Assembly (NCBI GenBank): GCA_029945425.1
Contig: JAQSDV010000004.1
Span: 1,102,991 to 1,166,990 of the forward strand
Source: a bacterium
GTDB lineage: Bacteria > Pseudomonadota > Alphaproteobacteria > Micavibrionales > UBA2020
DNA length: 64,000 nucleotides
Reading direction: 5' to 3'
Made by a program: the position numbers and the translations under genes. The notes under the pieces were generated by a model. That model was not told the origin of the DNA. It ran no database searches and was given only the letters and a program-made list of their open reading frames with translations. Below, piece after piece: positions 16,658-24,873 of the stretch (the stretch's first letter is position 1; each line of letters begins with the position of its first letter).

Positions 16658-19060
16658 TTACAACGCAGGACTTGCGGCCTGAGGCGCTGCGGCCTTCGGG
16701 CTTTCCGGTTTCTTCTGGTTGTCGTTGGATGCGGGCACTGCTGATGCCGCATTGAAATCACCCTTCAGTCGTTTTTGAAGGGTGACGTAATCTGTCTTGC
16801 CGGTCGGCAAACGGGGCATTTCCGGCAACACATAGATTTCGTTGTTTTTCGGCAGGCCGAGGACCGAGCGGCCTGCTTCGTTCGCGGCCTTGGTCAGCGC
16901 CTCGCGTTTCAGCGCGGGGTCGGTCGTGAACAATGCGATGCTGTCGCCGTTGACGGGGTCCTGTTTCAGGACAACCGCATGGGCAGCGTCTTTGTTCAGC
17001 GACGCTGCGGTCGCAACCGTTTCAACCATATCGAGCGAGACCATCTCGCCGCCGATTTTGGCGAAGCGTTTCGCGCGGCCGGTAAGCTTCACATAGCCTT
17101 CCTTGGATACGTTCACGATATCGCCGGTGTCGTGCCAGCCATCGGGCGGCGGCTGGATCACGCCGGGGTTGTCATTTTTCAGGTAGCCGAGCATGACGTT
17201 CGGACCCTTGATGAACAGGCGGAAGCTGTCTTCCATATCGGGAACAGGTTCCATGCGGGTTTCGATGCCGGGCAGGAATTTGCCGACCGTGCCGCGGCGA
17301 TGCGCGCCGGGGACGTTCATGGCAACGGCGGGTGCCGCTTCCGACAGGCCGTAGGCGTTGTTCACGCGCACGTTAAAGCGGTCGACGTAAGTATTGTAGG
17401 TTTCGTCCTGCAACCTTTCCGCCCCTGCAAACACCATGCGCAGGCCGGAGAAATCGCGGTCATTCGCGCTGCGTGCATAAAGATTGAGGAAAGTATCGGT
17501 GCCGAACATGATCGTCGCGTCGTAGAAATACGCGAGTTTCGGGATTTCCTTGCCCGCCAGCGGGTTCGGGAACTGGAAGCTGCGCACGCCGGTCATCAGC
17601 GGCATAATCAAACCACCAGCGAGGCCGAAGCTGTGGAAGATCGGCATGGAGTTGAAAATCTTGTCGGTCGGGCGGATCGGCGTGACGGCGTTCACCTGCG
17701 CGACGTTCGACAGGAAGTTGGCGGACGACAGCACAACGCCCTTGGGCGGGCCTTCGGAGCCGGAGGTAAAGATGATCGCGGCGGGGTCCTGGCCCTTTGG
17801 CGCATCTTTCGGGCGGGGCAGCAGGCCCTTGCCGCGCAGCAGCCCAGCGATTTTATCGACGAGGCCGATTTTCGCTTTCACGTCTTCGGTGTAGACAATC
17901 TTGGTCGTTTTTTCGAGTTCCTCGATTTTTTCTTCGAGCTTCGCCAGTTTCACGAATTCGCGGGACGTCACGATGGTTTTCAGCGACGCGGTCGTGACAT
18001 AGGACAGCATGTCCGCTTTTTCCGCTTTCGCGTTCAGCATGGTCGGCACGCGGCCATAGGCATGCAGCGCGAAGAACGCGACGGGGGATTTTTTCGAATT
18101 CGGCAGCAGGAAGCCGACATTTTCGCCCTTGGTCGTGACCTTTGCCAGCTTCGCGCCCAGCGCGTAGATGCCGGTCAGGATCTTGCCGTAGGTCAGCGGG
18201 GCTTCGTCCTGATTGTGGTCGTCCAGCATTTCGCGCTTGCGGCCGAAATTGCGGGCGGCGTCGTGCAGCGCCTCGATCAGCGAGCGGTTCGGATCGACCG
18301 CATTAACGGGCATTTCCTGCAGGATTTTTTCCATCTGCTCGTCCGCGATGCGGCGGCGTTCCTTGCCGGATGCGCTCTCGGGAATGTCGAGCTTCACGGG
18401 CGGCATGACGGTGACGGACAGTTTCGGGAACAGGCGGTGCGGATAATCCTTCAGGCGCGTCAGGCCCTTGGCGAGGAAGTTCAGGCCGTCCATATAGATC
18501 GGCACGATATGCGCATCGGCATTGGCGGCAACAACGGACGAACCGCCGAAGGATTGCATCAGCGTGCCGGTCGTGGTCAGGCGGCCTTCGGGGAATACCA
18601 TCACGGGGCGGCCGGCCTTCGCCAGTTTCGTCAGCGCGCGGATCGCCTGCGGCTTGGTGGTGTCGAGCGGGTGGAAATCGATGCGGTTCAGCATGAACCG
18701 CGCGATGGGGTTAAAGCGCACCATCGGATGCTTCATGATCTTGTTATACATGCCGGTGTCGATCGCGAACGACGCCTCGATCGGCATGGTTGCGCCCAGC
18801 AGCAGCCCGTCGATGAATGAAACGTGGTTGGCGATGACGAGGGTCGGTTTGCCCTCCAGCCCGTTGAAGTTCTCGGTGCCACGGATTTTCGCGCCGAACA
18901 GCGTCTTGAACATGACGCGCAATCCGCCGCGCACAGCCTTGTCCATCTGGCGCGTCATCCACGATTTTTTCGGCAGCAGCGACGCGTTGTCGTTGTCTTC
19001 CGTTTCGGGCGCGGCAGTTTCGATGGTCGCGGGGGCGGCAGGGGTGGCGGTCTCGGTCAT
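16658..19060 (-). CDS. acyltransferase / acyl-ACP synthetase fusion (Aas-like)
   Basis: An 800-residue two-domain protein. Residues about 40-235 are a PlsC-type acyltransferase with HX4D (NHVSFIDGLLLG) and the FPEGR motif. Residues about 280-760 are an AMP-forming acyl-activating domain with FTSGSEGPPKGV (P-loop), AYGLSEAAP and GWHDTGDIV. Aas in E. coli reacylates lysophospholipids after activating a fatty acid on ACP. This protein lacks the transporter domain that some fused homologues carry at the N-terminus. A disordered Ala/Pro tail ends it. The exact acceptor lipid is inferred. It has its own promoter at 19112-19141. Confidence 0.88.
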   Translation of the reverse strand: MTETATPAAPATIETAAPETEDNDNASLLPKKSWMTRQMDKAVRGGLRVMFKTLFGAKIRGTENFNGLEGKPTLVIANHVSFIDGLLLGATMPIEASFAIDTGMYNKIMKHPMVRFNPIARFMLNRIDFHPLDTTKPQAIRALTKLAKAGRPVMVFPEGRLTTTGTLMQSFGGSSVVAANADAHIVPIYMDGLNFLAKGLTRLKDYPHRLFPKLSVTVMPPVKLDIPESASGKERRRIADEQMEKILQEMPVNAVDPNRSLIEALHDAARNFGRKREMLDDHNQDEAPLTYGKILTGIYALGAKLAKVTTKGENVGFLLPNSKKSPVAFFALHAYGRVPTMLNAKAEKADMLSYVTTASLKTIVTSREFVKLAKLEEKIEELEKTTKIVYTEDVKAKIGLVDKIAGLLRGKGLLPRPKDAPKGQDPAAIIFTSGSEGPPKGVVLSSANFLSNVAQVNAVTPIRPTDKIFNSMPIFHSFGLAGGLIMPLMTGVRSFQFPNPLAGKEIPKLAYFYDATIMFGTDTFLNLYARSANDRDFSGLRMVFAGAERLQDETYNTYVDRFNVRVNNAYGLSEAAPAVAMNVPGAHRRGTVGKFLPGIETRMEPVPDMEDSFRLFIKGPNVMLGYLKNDNPGVIQPPPDGWHDTGDIVNVSKEGYVKLTGRAKRFAKIGGEMVSLDMVETVATAASLNKDAAHAVVLKQDPVNGDSIALFTTDPALKREALTKAANEAGRSVLGLPKNNEIYVLPEMPRLPTGKTDYVTLQKRLKGDFNAASAVPASNDNQKKPESPKAAAPQAASPAL

Positions 19061-19111
19061 GGGGGAGCGACCTCGTATATAAATGGATAAGTCGAATCAA
19101 AAAGATGACAT

Positions 19112-19141
19112 AATCTATTGCCCGGTTGTCATATCTGTCAA
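19112..19141 (-). promoter_or_regulatory. promoter for the Aas-like gene
   Basis: On the minus strand TTGACA (19141-19136) is followed after 18 bases by TAGATT (19117-19112). Transcription would start near 19105, giving a leader of about 45 bases before ATG 19060. Confidence 0.55.
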
Positions 19142-19191
19142 GAACGAGAATCTGAAAAACAATTATCATAATCATGTAATTAAATACTAGC

Positions 19192-19219
19192 TTGACGCAT
19201 TGCCATAAGCCCCTATAGT
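19192..19219 (+). promoter_or_regulatory. promoter for the repeat-protein gene at 19238
   Basis: TTGACG (19192-19197), a 16-base spacer and TATAGT (19214-19219). The start would be near 19226, leaving a leader of only about 12 bases before ATG 19238 or 24 bases before the alternative TTG at 19250. Confidence 0.6.
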
Positions 19220-19237
19220 GACGCGTCTTTTTGTATT

Positions 19238-19801
19238 ATGGAGTTTTCCTTGAAGCCGTCGAACGTCATTCCCCGCCTGAAAAACATTTTCAACATCAAA
19301 TCCGGCCGCTCGATGGACGCGTTAGGCAACCAGACCTGGTATTTCCACTGGAAAGAACACCGCGACGACGGCCTGCCCGCGTATGAGGCCGTCAGCGGCA
19401 CCAAGAAATATTATAAATTCGGCGAATTGCACCGCGAAGGCGACCTGGCTGCAATCGAATGGGCCGATGGCGGCCGCGAATACTACAAAAACGGCCTGCG
19501 CCACCGTGACAACGGCCCTGCCGTGACGCGCCCCAACGGTGAAAACGACTGGTACCAGAACGACAAGCTGCACCGCGAAGACGGCCCCGCCAAAGTGCGC
19601 CCGAATGGCGAAGATGAATACTGGCGCAATGGAGAAGTCTGGCGCGAAGGCAAGCCTGCGGTTGTAAAAGTGCAACAGGAAAAGCGCGTGCAGGAAGAAG
19701 TCGTCGCGGCCGTGGTCGAGGCCGAAACCTCCGAAAAGAACATCGAGGCCCTGAAGGACCTGAAAGCCAAGCGCCCGCCGCCCTCGCTGAAGCCCCAGTA
19801 A
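19238..19801 (+). CDS. MORN-like repeat protein (NG-x-HR-x-GPA repeats)
   Basis: A 187-residue protein with about five tandem 23-residue repeats between residues 32 and 150. The unit reads roughly Y(Y/W)xNGxLHRxxGPAxxxxNG; the clearest copies are YYKNGLRHRDNGPAVTRPNG and WYQNDKLHREDGPAKVRPNG. Such repeats form beta-sheet scaffolds related to MORN repeats. The C-terminus is charged and helical. No signal peptide is seen. The ATG at 19238 has no ribosome binding site. TTG at 19250, in frame, has GGAG 6 bases upstream and could be the true start. Function is unknown. Confidence 0.75.
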   Translation: MEFSLKPSNVIPRLKNIFNIKSGRSMDALGNQTWYFHWKEHRDDGLPAYEAVSGTKKYYKFGELHREGDLAAIEWADGGREYYKNGLRHRDNGPAVTRPNGENDWYQNDKLHREDGPAKVRPNGEDEYWRNGEVWREGKPAVVKVQQEKRVQEEVVAAVVEAETSEKNIEALKDLKAKRPPPSLKPQ

Positions 19802-19816
19802 GCTGCTTTTTGTAAG

Positions 19817-20998
19817 TTATTTCTTCTTTTTCGGCTTCGGCGGCTCGTCGATGCCTTCCAGCATCATGAGACGGATGCGGGCGAGGCCGATTCCTTTTTT
19901 ATCTTCGCTCAATGCCTTGTCGATCAACGCCTGCCCGCGGGCCTCGTCGCGCTTCACGCCGTCGCCGTTCAGCATCATCTTGCCAAGGAATACCATTGAT
20001 TCAGTGTCATGCTGTTTCACGGCGCGTTCGAAATAGGTCGCGGCGGTCTTGAGGTCCTGTTCCGTGCCTTCGCCGAGATAGAGGCAGCGGCCCGCTTCGC
20101 GCAAGGCCTCGCGGAAACCCTGTTCCGCTGATTTTTTGAACCAGTTGAACGCCTCGTGCAAATCACGCGGGCGGCCCATGCTGCCGGCCTCCGCCGCGCG
20201 GCCCAGTTCGTATTGGGCCTCGGCATCACCGGCTTCGGCTGCGCGCCCGAACCAGAAATAGGATTTATCGCGGTTCATTTCGTGCAGCTTGCCGCCAAAG
20301 ATGTATTTGTGGGCAAGTTCCACCTGCGCGTCCACATCGCCGCTTTCCGCGCGCTTCATCAGGCAGCCGGACTGGAAACGGTCAAGCGCTTCGCCGCGCG
20401 ATGCCCGGTCGATATCGTCCTTGGGCAGCGGCACTTTGACGCCGTAATTCTGCTCCAGATATTTCGCGCCATTCGCGGTGTAATCGGCATCCATCAGCGC
20501 GGCGTCGGATAACAGCTTGCGCCCCTCGTCGATATTGGGGGCGATGCCGTTGCCGTGATAAAGGCATAGCCCGTATTCGCGCAAGGATTCACGCTTGCCA
20601 TAGGTATAGGCAGATTCCCTGAATGTTGTGAGCGCGAGGCTGAATTCCTGCTGCTGCTGGTATACGCGCGCAAGGCCGAACAGGGCCTCGTGGTTGCCGG
20701 CCTTGGCCGCTTTCTTGTACCAGGTGATTGCGCGGGTGAGATCGATGGGGGTGACTTTTTCAAGCAGCACTTCGCCGGTGCGGAACACTTCAGCTACGCG
20801 CTCCATCGCGACGGCATCGCCTCCTTCCGCGGATTGCAGCCACAATTTGAATGCTTCGCTGCGCTTTTGCTTGACCCCGTTGCCGGTGGCATAGGCGGTC
20901 GCCAATTCGTTCTGCGCCTGCGGGTCGCCTTCATGGGCGGCGACCATCAGTTCATCTGTGGTGGTGAATATGCGGCGGAGGCGGGGCGGGCGCGCCAT
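19817..20998 (-). CDS. Sel1-repeat protein
   Basis: A 393-residue protein with many Sel1-like (TPR-related) repeats, e.g. GDPQAQNELATAYATGNGV, AKAGNHEALFGLARVYQQ, AEAGDAEAQYELGRAAEAG and AEQGFREALREAGRCLYLGEG. These form alpha-solenoids used for protein-protein contact. It has no signal peptide and ends in a lysine run (PKPKKKK). It starts 6 bases after grpE and is therefore probably the last gene of the hrcA-GrpE-like-grpE operon, which suggests a link to chaperone function but does not prove it. Confidence 0.88.
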   Translation of the reverse strand: MARPPRLRRIFTTTDELMVAAHEGDPQAQNELATAYATGNGVKQKRSEAFKLWLQSAEGGDAVAMERVAEVFRTGEVLLEKVTPIDLTRAITWYKKAAKAGNHEALFGLARVYQQQQEFSLALTTFRESAYTYGKRESLREYGLCLYHGNGIAPNIDEGRKLLSDAALMDADYTANGAKYLEQNYGVKVPLPKDDIDRASRGEALDRFQSGCLMKRAESGDVDAQVELAHKYIFGGKLHEMNRDKSYFWFGRAAEAGDAEAQYELGRAAEAGSMGRPRDLHEAFNWFKKSAEQGFREALREAGRCLYLGEGTEQDLKTAATYFERAVKQHDTESMVFLGKMMLNGDGVKRDEARGQALIDKALSEDKKGIGLARIRLMMLEGIDEPPKPKKKK

Positions 20999-21004
20999 GC
21001 AGTT

Positions 21005-21607
21005 TTAAACTTCCTGATCCACGTTGCTGCCGGAACCGGTTTCGCCACCCTTGGCGACGCCGACGCGCGCGGGGCGCAGCAGGCGTTCATGCAGGGTGTA
21101 ACCGGGTTCGATCACCTGGATCACCACGCCGGGGGCGACATTGGGCACATCGGCCTCGAACAGCACTTCGTGCAGGTTAGGGTCGAATTTCTGGCCCATC
21201 GGCTCGACTTTTTTGATGTTGTTGCGCTCGAAGATCGAGAGCAGTTCGCGCTCCGTCATCTCGACGCCGGTAAAGATCGTTTTCAAATCCGCATTCATGT
21301 CGCGCGCTTCGGGCGAGATGGCGGCGAGCGCGCGGCGCAGGTTATCCGACACGCTCAGCAGGTCGCGGGCGAAGGAGGCGGTTGCAAATTTCGCGGTGTC
21401 CTGACGGTCGCGCTCGGAGCGTTTGCGGGTGTTCTCCGCCTCGGCAAGCGCACGCAGGGCCTGATCCTTGATCTCGGCCACTTTCTTTTCCAGCTCGGCG
21501 ATTTTCGCCTGTGCCGCCGCCATGCCGCCGTCTTCCGCCGCTTCTTCCACCGCGGGTTCGTTGTCTTCTGGAAGGGGCTGGTCTTCGGCGGGGTTCACTT
21601 GCGTCAT
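21005..21607 (-). CDS. grpE: nucleotide exchange factor GrpE
   Basis: A 200-residue GrpE, which releases ADP from DnaK. A long N-terminal helix (about 40-100, ending ARALAEAENTRKRSERDR) leads to the four-helix part and then the C-terminal beta-wing (MGQKFDPNLHEVLFE, then GYTLHERLLRPARVGVAKGG). The frame extends to 21691, but ATG 21607 is chosen because AAGGA lies 7 bases upstream. The gene follows a second GrpE-like gene on the same strand. Confidence 0.96.
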   Translation of the reverse strand: MTQVNPAEDQPLPEDNEPAVEEAAEDGGMAAAQAKIAELEKKVAEIKDQALRALAEAENTRKRSERDRQDTAKFATASFARDLLSVSDNLRRALAAISPEARDMNADLKTIFTGVEMTERELLSIFERNNIKKVEPMGQKFDPNLHEVLFEADVPNVAPGVVIQVIEPGYTLHERLLRPARVGVAKGGETGSGSNVDQEV

Positions 21608-21703
21608 GTCATTGTCCTTAGAAACTGTCCAAGTCAGTAACATGGGGGTTTTCGGGATAAAATTCAACCCCGCAAAACCCGCCTGAAACAAAGACTTAGG
21701 CGA

Positions 21704-22819
21704 TTACATTTCCGGCGGAGTGACCACAACCTTGGCGTTGCGCACGATGCGGTTGCTCAGCTCGTAGCCTTTCAGGGCCACATGAACGACCGTTTCGGGT
21801 TCGACGCCCGGAACGACCTGCGTCGTGAGCGCTTCGTGCTTCTCGGCGTCGAAGGGCTGGCCTTGCGGGTTGATCTGGGTGATGCCGTGCTTGTTGAAGA
21901 CCGCGGTCACGCCGGCCAGCGTCGTGTCGACGACCTTGGCAAGCGCCTCGAAGTTGGGGTCGGCGGCGCGGCTCTTCTTGTCCATCATCTGCTGGCCGAG
22001 TTCGAGCGTGTCGATCACCGGCATCAGTTCCTTCAGCGTCTTTTCGACGGCGAACTGCTTGTCGTCTTCGCGTCTTGCTTCGCTGCGGGTCAGCAGGGTT
22101 TTGCTTTCTTCCAGACGCTTGGACAGGATCAGGTTATCGCCCTGCGCGCGTTGCACGGTGGAGGACAGGCTTACGACCTGTGCGTTCAGCGCATCGCGGT
22201 CTGCCTTCAGGCTTTCCAGCGTTTCGGCGGGCGCGTCTGCGGCGGGTGCTGCCGGCGCATCGGGTGCTTTCGGTGCTTCAACAGCGGGCGCATCGGTTTT
22301 TGCGGCTTCGACAGCGGGTGCTGCGGGAGCTGATTCCTCGCCCGGCTTCACGCCGTATTTGTTGAATATGGTGGTCAGCTGCGACAGCGTGCTTTCGACG
22401 CCCTTCGTCAGCTTGTCGAGTTTCGGGTTTGCCGCGCGCTCGTTGGCGTCGATTTCGGCGAGGCCCGCCTGCATGGCTGTTGCGGTCGGCAGCAGGTCGC
22501 GGAGCAGCGTGATGCCGGCTGCTTTTTTATCCGCGCTGATCAGGTTGTCGATATCGGCCAGCGCCGCTTTCGAGGCATCGGTGCGCTGCATCAGGGATTT
22601 GTTGTCGTCGCGGGTGCGGGTGATCGCGCCCTGCAGGCGCTCCACCTTGGTCTTCAGCTCGTCGCGCTCGGCGCGCACATCGTCGATGGTTTCAACGTAG
22701 TCATCATCGCCCAGATCGCCGAACAGGTCCGCCATGCGCTTGTCATGCGCATCGTCTTCCGCCGTACGGGGACGGGGAGTTTCATCAGGAGGATTGCCGG
22801 GGTTCTGTTCGTCGGACAT
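21704..22819 (-). CDS. GrpE-like protein with duplicated helical module
   Basis: A 371-residue GrpE paralogue. Residues 198-371 align along GrpE: a coiled-coil helix, a helical bundle, and a beta-wing with GQPFDAEKHEAL and GYELSNRIVRNAKVVV. Residues 42-162 repeat the helical part of the same module (ERDELKTKV against DRDALNAQV, TLSQLTTIFNKYG against TLAGVTAVFNKHG) but lack the wing. A 35-residue Ala/Pro linker joins the modules. ATG 22819 is preferred over 22849 because GGAG lies 9 bases upstream. It sits between hrcA and canonical grpE. Whether it exchanges nucleotide on DnaK is unknown. Confidence 0.85.
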   Translation of the reverse strand: MSDEQNPGNPPDETPRPRTAEDDAHDKRMADLFGDLGDDDYVETIDDVRAERDELKTKVERLQGAITRTRDDNKSLMQRTDASKAALADIDNLISADKKAAGITLLRDLLPTATAMQAGLAEIDANERAANPKLDKLTKGVESTLSQLTTIFNKYGVKPGEESAPAAPAVEAAKTDAPAVEAPKAPDAPAAPAADAPAETLESLKADRDALNAQVVSLSSTVQRAQGDNLILSKRLEESKTLLTRSEARREDDKQFAVEKTLKELMPVIDTLELGQQMMDKKSRAADPNFEALAKVVDTTLAGVTAVFNKHGITQINPQGQPFDAEKHEALTTQVVPGVEPETVVHVALKGYELSNRIVRNAKVVVTPPEM

Positions 22820-22960
22820 GCTTTGCGACTCCGTATTTATGATTTTCATATTCCTAAAGGATTAAGTGCCGAGAGTCAACCCTGCTTTTTTCATATTGTT
22901 TTCATAAGTTTGGAGGTGAAATTCCTGATATTCAATAAGAATTCAGGTTTTCGAGGGCTA

Positions 22961-23998
22961 TCAGCCGATGATTTTGCTGATGATCTGGGACGTATAGTTA
23001 ACGACAGGAATCAGTCGCCCATAATTAAGCCGGGTCGGACCCAACACCCCGATCGCGCCGATCACACGGGAATCCTGATTCTTGTAAGGTGCAATAATCA
23101 GGGAGCAGCCCGAATGGCTGAACAGCTTGTTCTCCGCCCCAATATAGATTTTGACGCCTTCGCCCGTGCCGGTCGCCTGCAGCAGCTTCAGCATGGTTTC
23201 CTTGGTCTCCAGCGCGTCGAACAGCAGGCGGATACGCTCGAGGTCTTCAAGGGCGGTAACGTCTTCCAGCAGATGCGCCTGTCCCTTGATGAACAGATGC
23301 CCGCCCGTTTCATCGGGCGCGAAGCTGGCAAGGCCGGAGGCCACGACCTTGGCCGTCAGCGCGTCCAGTTGCGTGCGGTCCTTCGCCAGTTCGGAGGTAA
23401 CGAATTCGGCTGCTTCCGACAGTGTTTTATCGGCAATCCGCGCATTCAGGTAGTTTGCGGCGCGCGTCAGCGACGCGGCGTTCACGTCCTCCGGCACCTG
23501 CAAAAGGCGGTTCTCCACGATGCCGGAGCTGGTGACCAGCACGGCGAGCGCGCGGCCGGGGGCAAGATGCACAAACTCGACCTGCTTTATCGGGTCTTCG
23601 GATTTCGGCGCGAAAACGAGCCCCGCGCAGGATGACAGGCCGGAGAGGAAACTGCTGGTCGTTTCCAGCACATCCGTCAGCGACTGGTTCTTGGCGGCGG
23701 TGATCTTTTTCTCGATCTGCTGCTGCTCACCCGCCGACAGGCTGTTCAATTCCAGCAGGCCTTCGACAAACACGGTCAGGCCGGTATCGGTCGGCAGCCG
23801 TCCGGCGGAAGTATGGGGGGCATAAAGGAGCCCGAGGTCCTCCAGCTCCGCCATTGCCGAGCGGATGGTGGCGGGGGAGAGCTTCATGCCCAGTTTCTGG
23901 GAAATCGCCATCGATCCGACAGGTTCGCCCGTCTCGACATAGGCATCGACGACGAGTTTCAGGATCTGTCTGGTACGGTCGTTCAATTCACGGATCAT
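22961..23998 (-). CDS. hrcA: heat-inducible transcription repressor HrcA
   Basis: A 345-residue HrcA. The N-terminal winged helix (about 1-75) shows YVETGEPVGSMAI and LSPATIRSAMAELEDLGLL, typical of the family, followed by PHTSAGRLPTDTG. HrcA represses groESL-type operons at CIRCE operators. No CIRCE sequence (TTAGCACTC-N9-GAGTGCTAA) is visible in this window, so its targets are probably elsewhere. The ATG has no ribosome binding site and a promoter lies directly upstream, suggesting a leaderless message. Confidence 0.97.
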   Translation of the reverse strand: MIRELNDRTRQILKLVVDAYVETGEPVGSMAISQKLGMKLSPATIRSAMAELEDLGLLYAPHTSAGRLPTDTGLTVFVEGLLELNSLSAGEQQQIEKKITAAKNQSLTDVLETTSSFLSGLSSCAGLVFAPKSEDPIKQVEFVHLAPGRALAVLVTSSGIVENRLLQVPEDVNAASLTRAANYLNARIADKTLSEAAEFVTSELAKDRTQLDALTAKVVASGLASFAPDETGGHLFIKGQAHLLEDVTALEDLERIRLLFDALETKETMLKLLQATGTGEGVKIYIGAENKLFSHSGCSLIIAPYKNQDSRVIGAIGVLGPTRLNYGRLIPVVNYTSQIISKIIG

Positions 23999-24004
23999 GC
24001 TTGT

Positions 24005-24034
24005 AATATAGGGTCAGGGATGGTAAAAAATCAA
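24005..24034 (-). promoter_or_regulatory. promoter for hrcA, predicted leaderless
   Basis: On the minus strand TTGATT (24034-24029) is followed after 18 bases by TATATT (24010-24005). Only 6 bases separate the -10 box from the hrcA ATG, so the first transcribed base would be at or next to the A of the start codon. Confidence 0.5.
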
Positions 24035-24057
24035 TAAATTCAAGCCCCCGGAAAAGA

Positions 24058-24085
24058 TTGACATAACTACAAAAAAGTTTATAGT
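24058..24085 (+). promoter_or_regulatory. promoter for the J-domain gene
   Basis: TTGACA (24058-24063), 16 bases, TATAGT (24080-24085). The -35 box is extended as TTGACATAA, as at the two ankyrin genes downstream. Confidence 0.65.
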
Positions 24086-24138
24086 CTGATTCACTCGAAA
24101 ACGCAGAGTCGTCCCAACCTTTTTTGAACAGCGATCAC

Positions 24139-24846
24139 ATGGCCGAAAAAGAAGATTTTTACAAAGTATTGGGCGTCGCAAAAACAGCGACGGCGGAGCA
24201 GATCAAGGCCGCCCACAAGTCCATCATGATGAAAAACCATCCGGATATGGTGAAGAACCGTAAGTATCCGGATGACGCCGCCAAGCAAAAGGCGCTCGAC
24301 GACGCATCCGCCATCTTCAAGGCCGCGACCGAGGCCGAAGGCGTGCTGTCGGACCCCCTGAAGCGCGAGACCTACGACAGATATGGCCACAAGGGCATCG
24401 AAAACCTGAACGTCGGCAAAAGCGGCGCGTCGGGCCAGAGCTATGAACAAGTCGCCGGCCCCGTCGTGCGCAAATCATATACCGAAGAAGACACCCTCAG
24501 CTTCTTTGAAAAACGCGCCGAGCGCACTCGCGCGGAAGAAGGCACGCCCGGCGACGGCATGACTACCGAACAGCGCCGCGAAAAAGCGCGCCAGGACCGC
24601 ATCGCGAAACGCGGCACGGGCAACAGCAGTTCCACTCCCGCCACGACCGTGCCGACGCCCGGTTCCGCGATAAACGTATTCCATGATGTCGCAACGAAAG
24701 TCAGCGACGTCGCCGATAAGCTGAAAACCGGTGATGTTGCCGTACCGCTTGCCGATCTGGAAGAATTCCGCGCCAGCCTGACCAAGCTTGAAAACGTCGT
24801 CGATCAGCAGATCGCGCGCGCGAAACGCGGCGGCCCCCGCCCTTAA
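24139..24846 (+). CDS. J-domain protein
   Basis: A 235-residue protein whose first 75 residues form a J-domain (DFYKVLGVAKTATAEQIKAA, then NHPDM with the HPD tripeptide, and RETYDRYGHKGI). HPD is the contact that stimulates Hsp70 ATPase. There is no zinc region and no DnaJ C-terminal substrate domain; the rest is charged, partly disordered, and ends in a short helical region. It is thus a type III J-protein that may target DnaK to a special client. ATG 24139 is preferred to the in-frame TTG at 24124. It is divergent from hrcA. Confidence 0.9.
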   Translation: MAEKEDFYKVLGVAKTATAEQIKAAHKSIMMKNHPDMVKNRKYPDDAAKQKALDDASAIFKAATEAEGVLSDPLKRETYDRYGHKGIENLNVGKSGASGQSYEQVAGPVVRKSYTEEDTLSFFEKRAERTRAEEGTPGDGMTTEQRREKARQDRIAKRGTGNSSSTPATTVPTPGSAINVFHDVATKVSDVADKLKTGDVAVPLADLEEFRASLTKLENVVDQQIARAKRGGPRP

Positions 24847-24873
24847 TCAGAACATAGACAGGACTTAAAACTC

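Noticed and set aside
16775..18820. A 681-codon open frame opposite the Aas-like gene
   Set aside because: Same kind of antisense shadow; no start signal and no recognisable domain.
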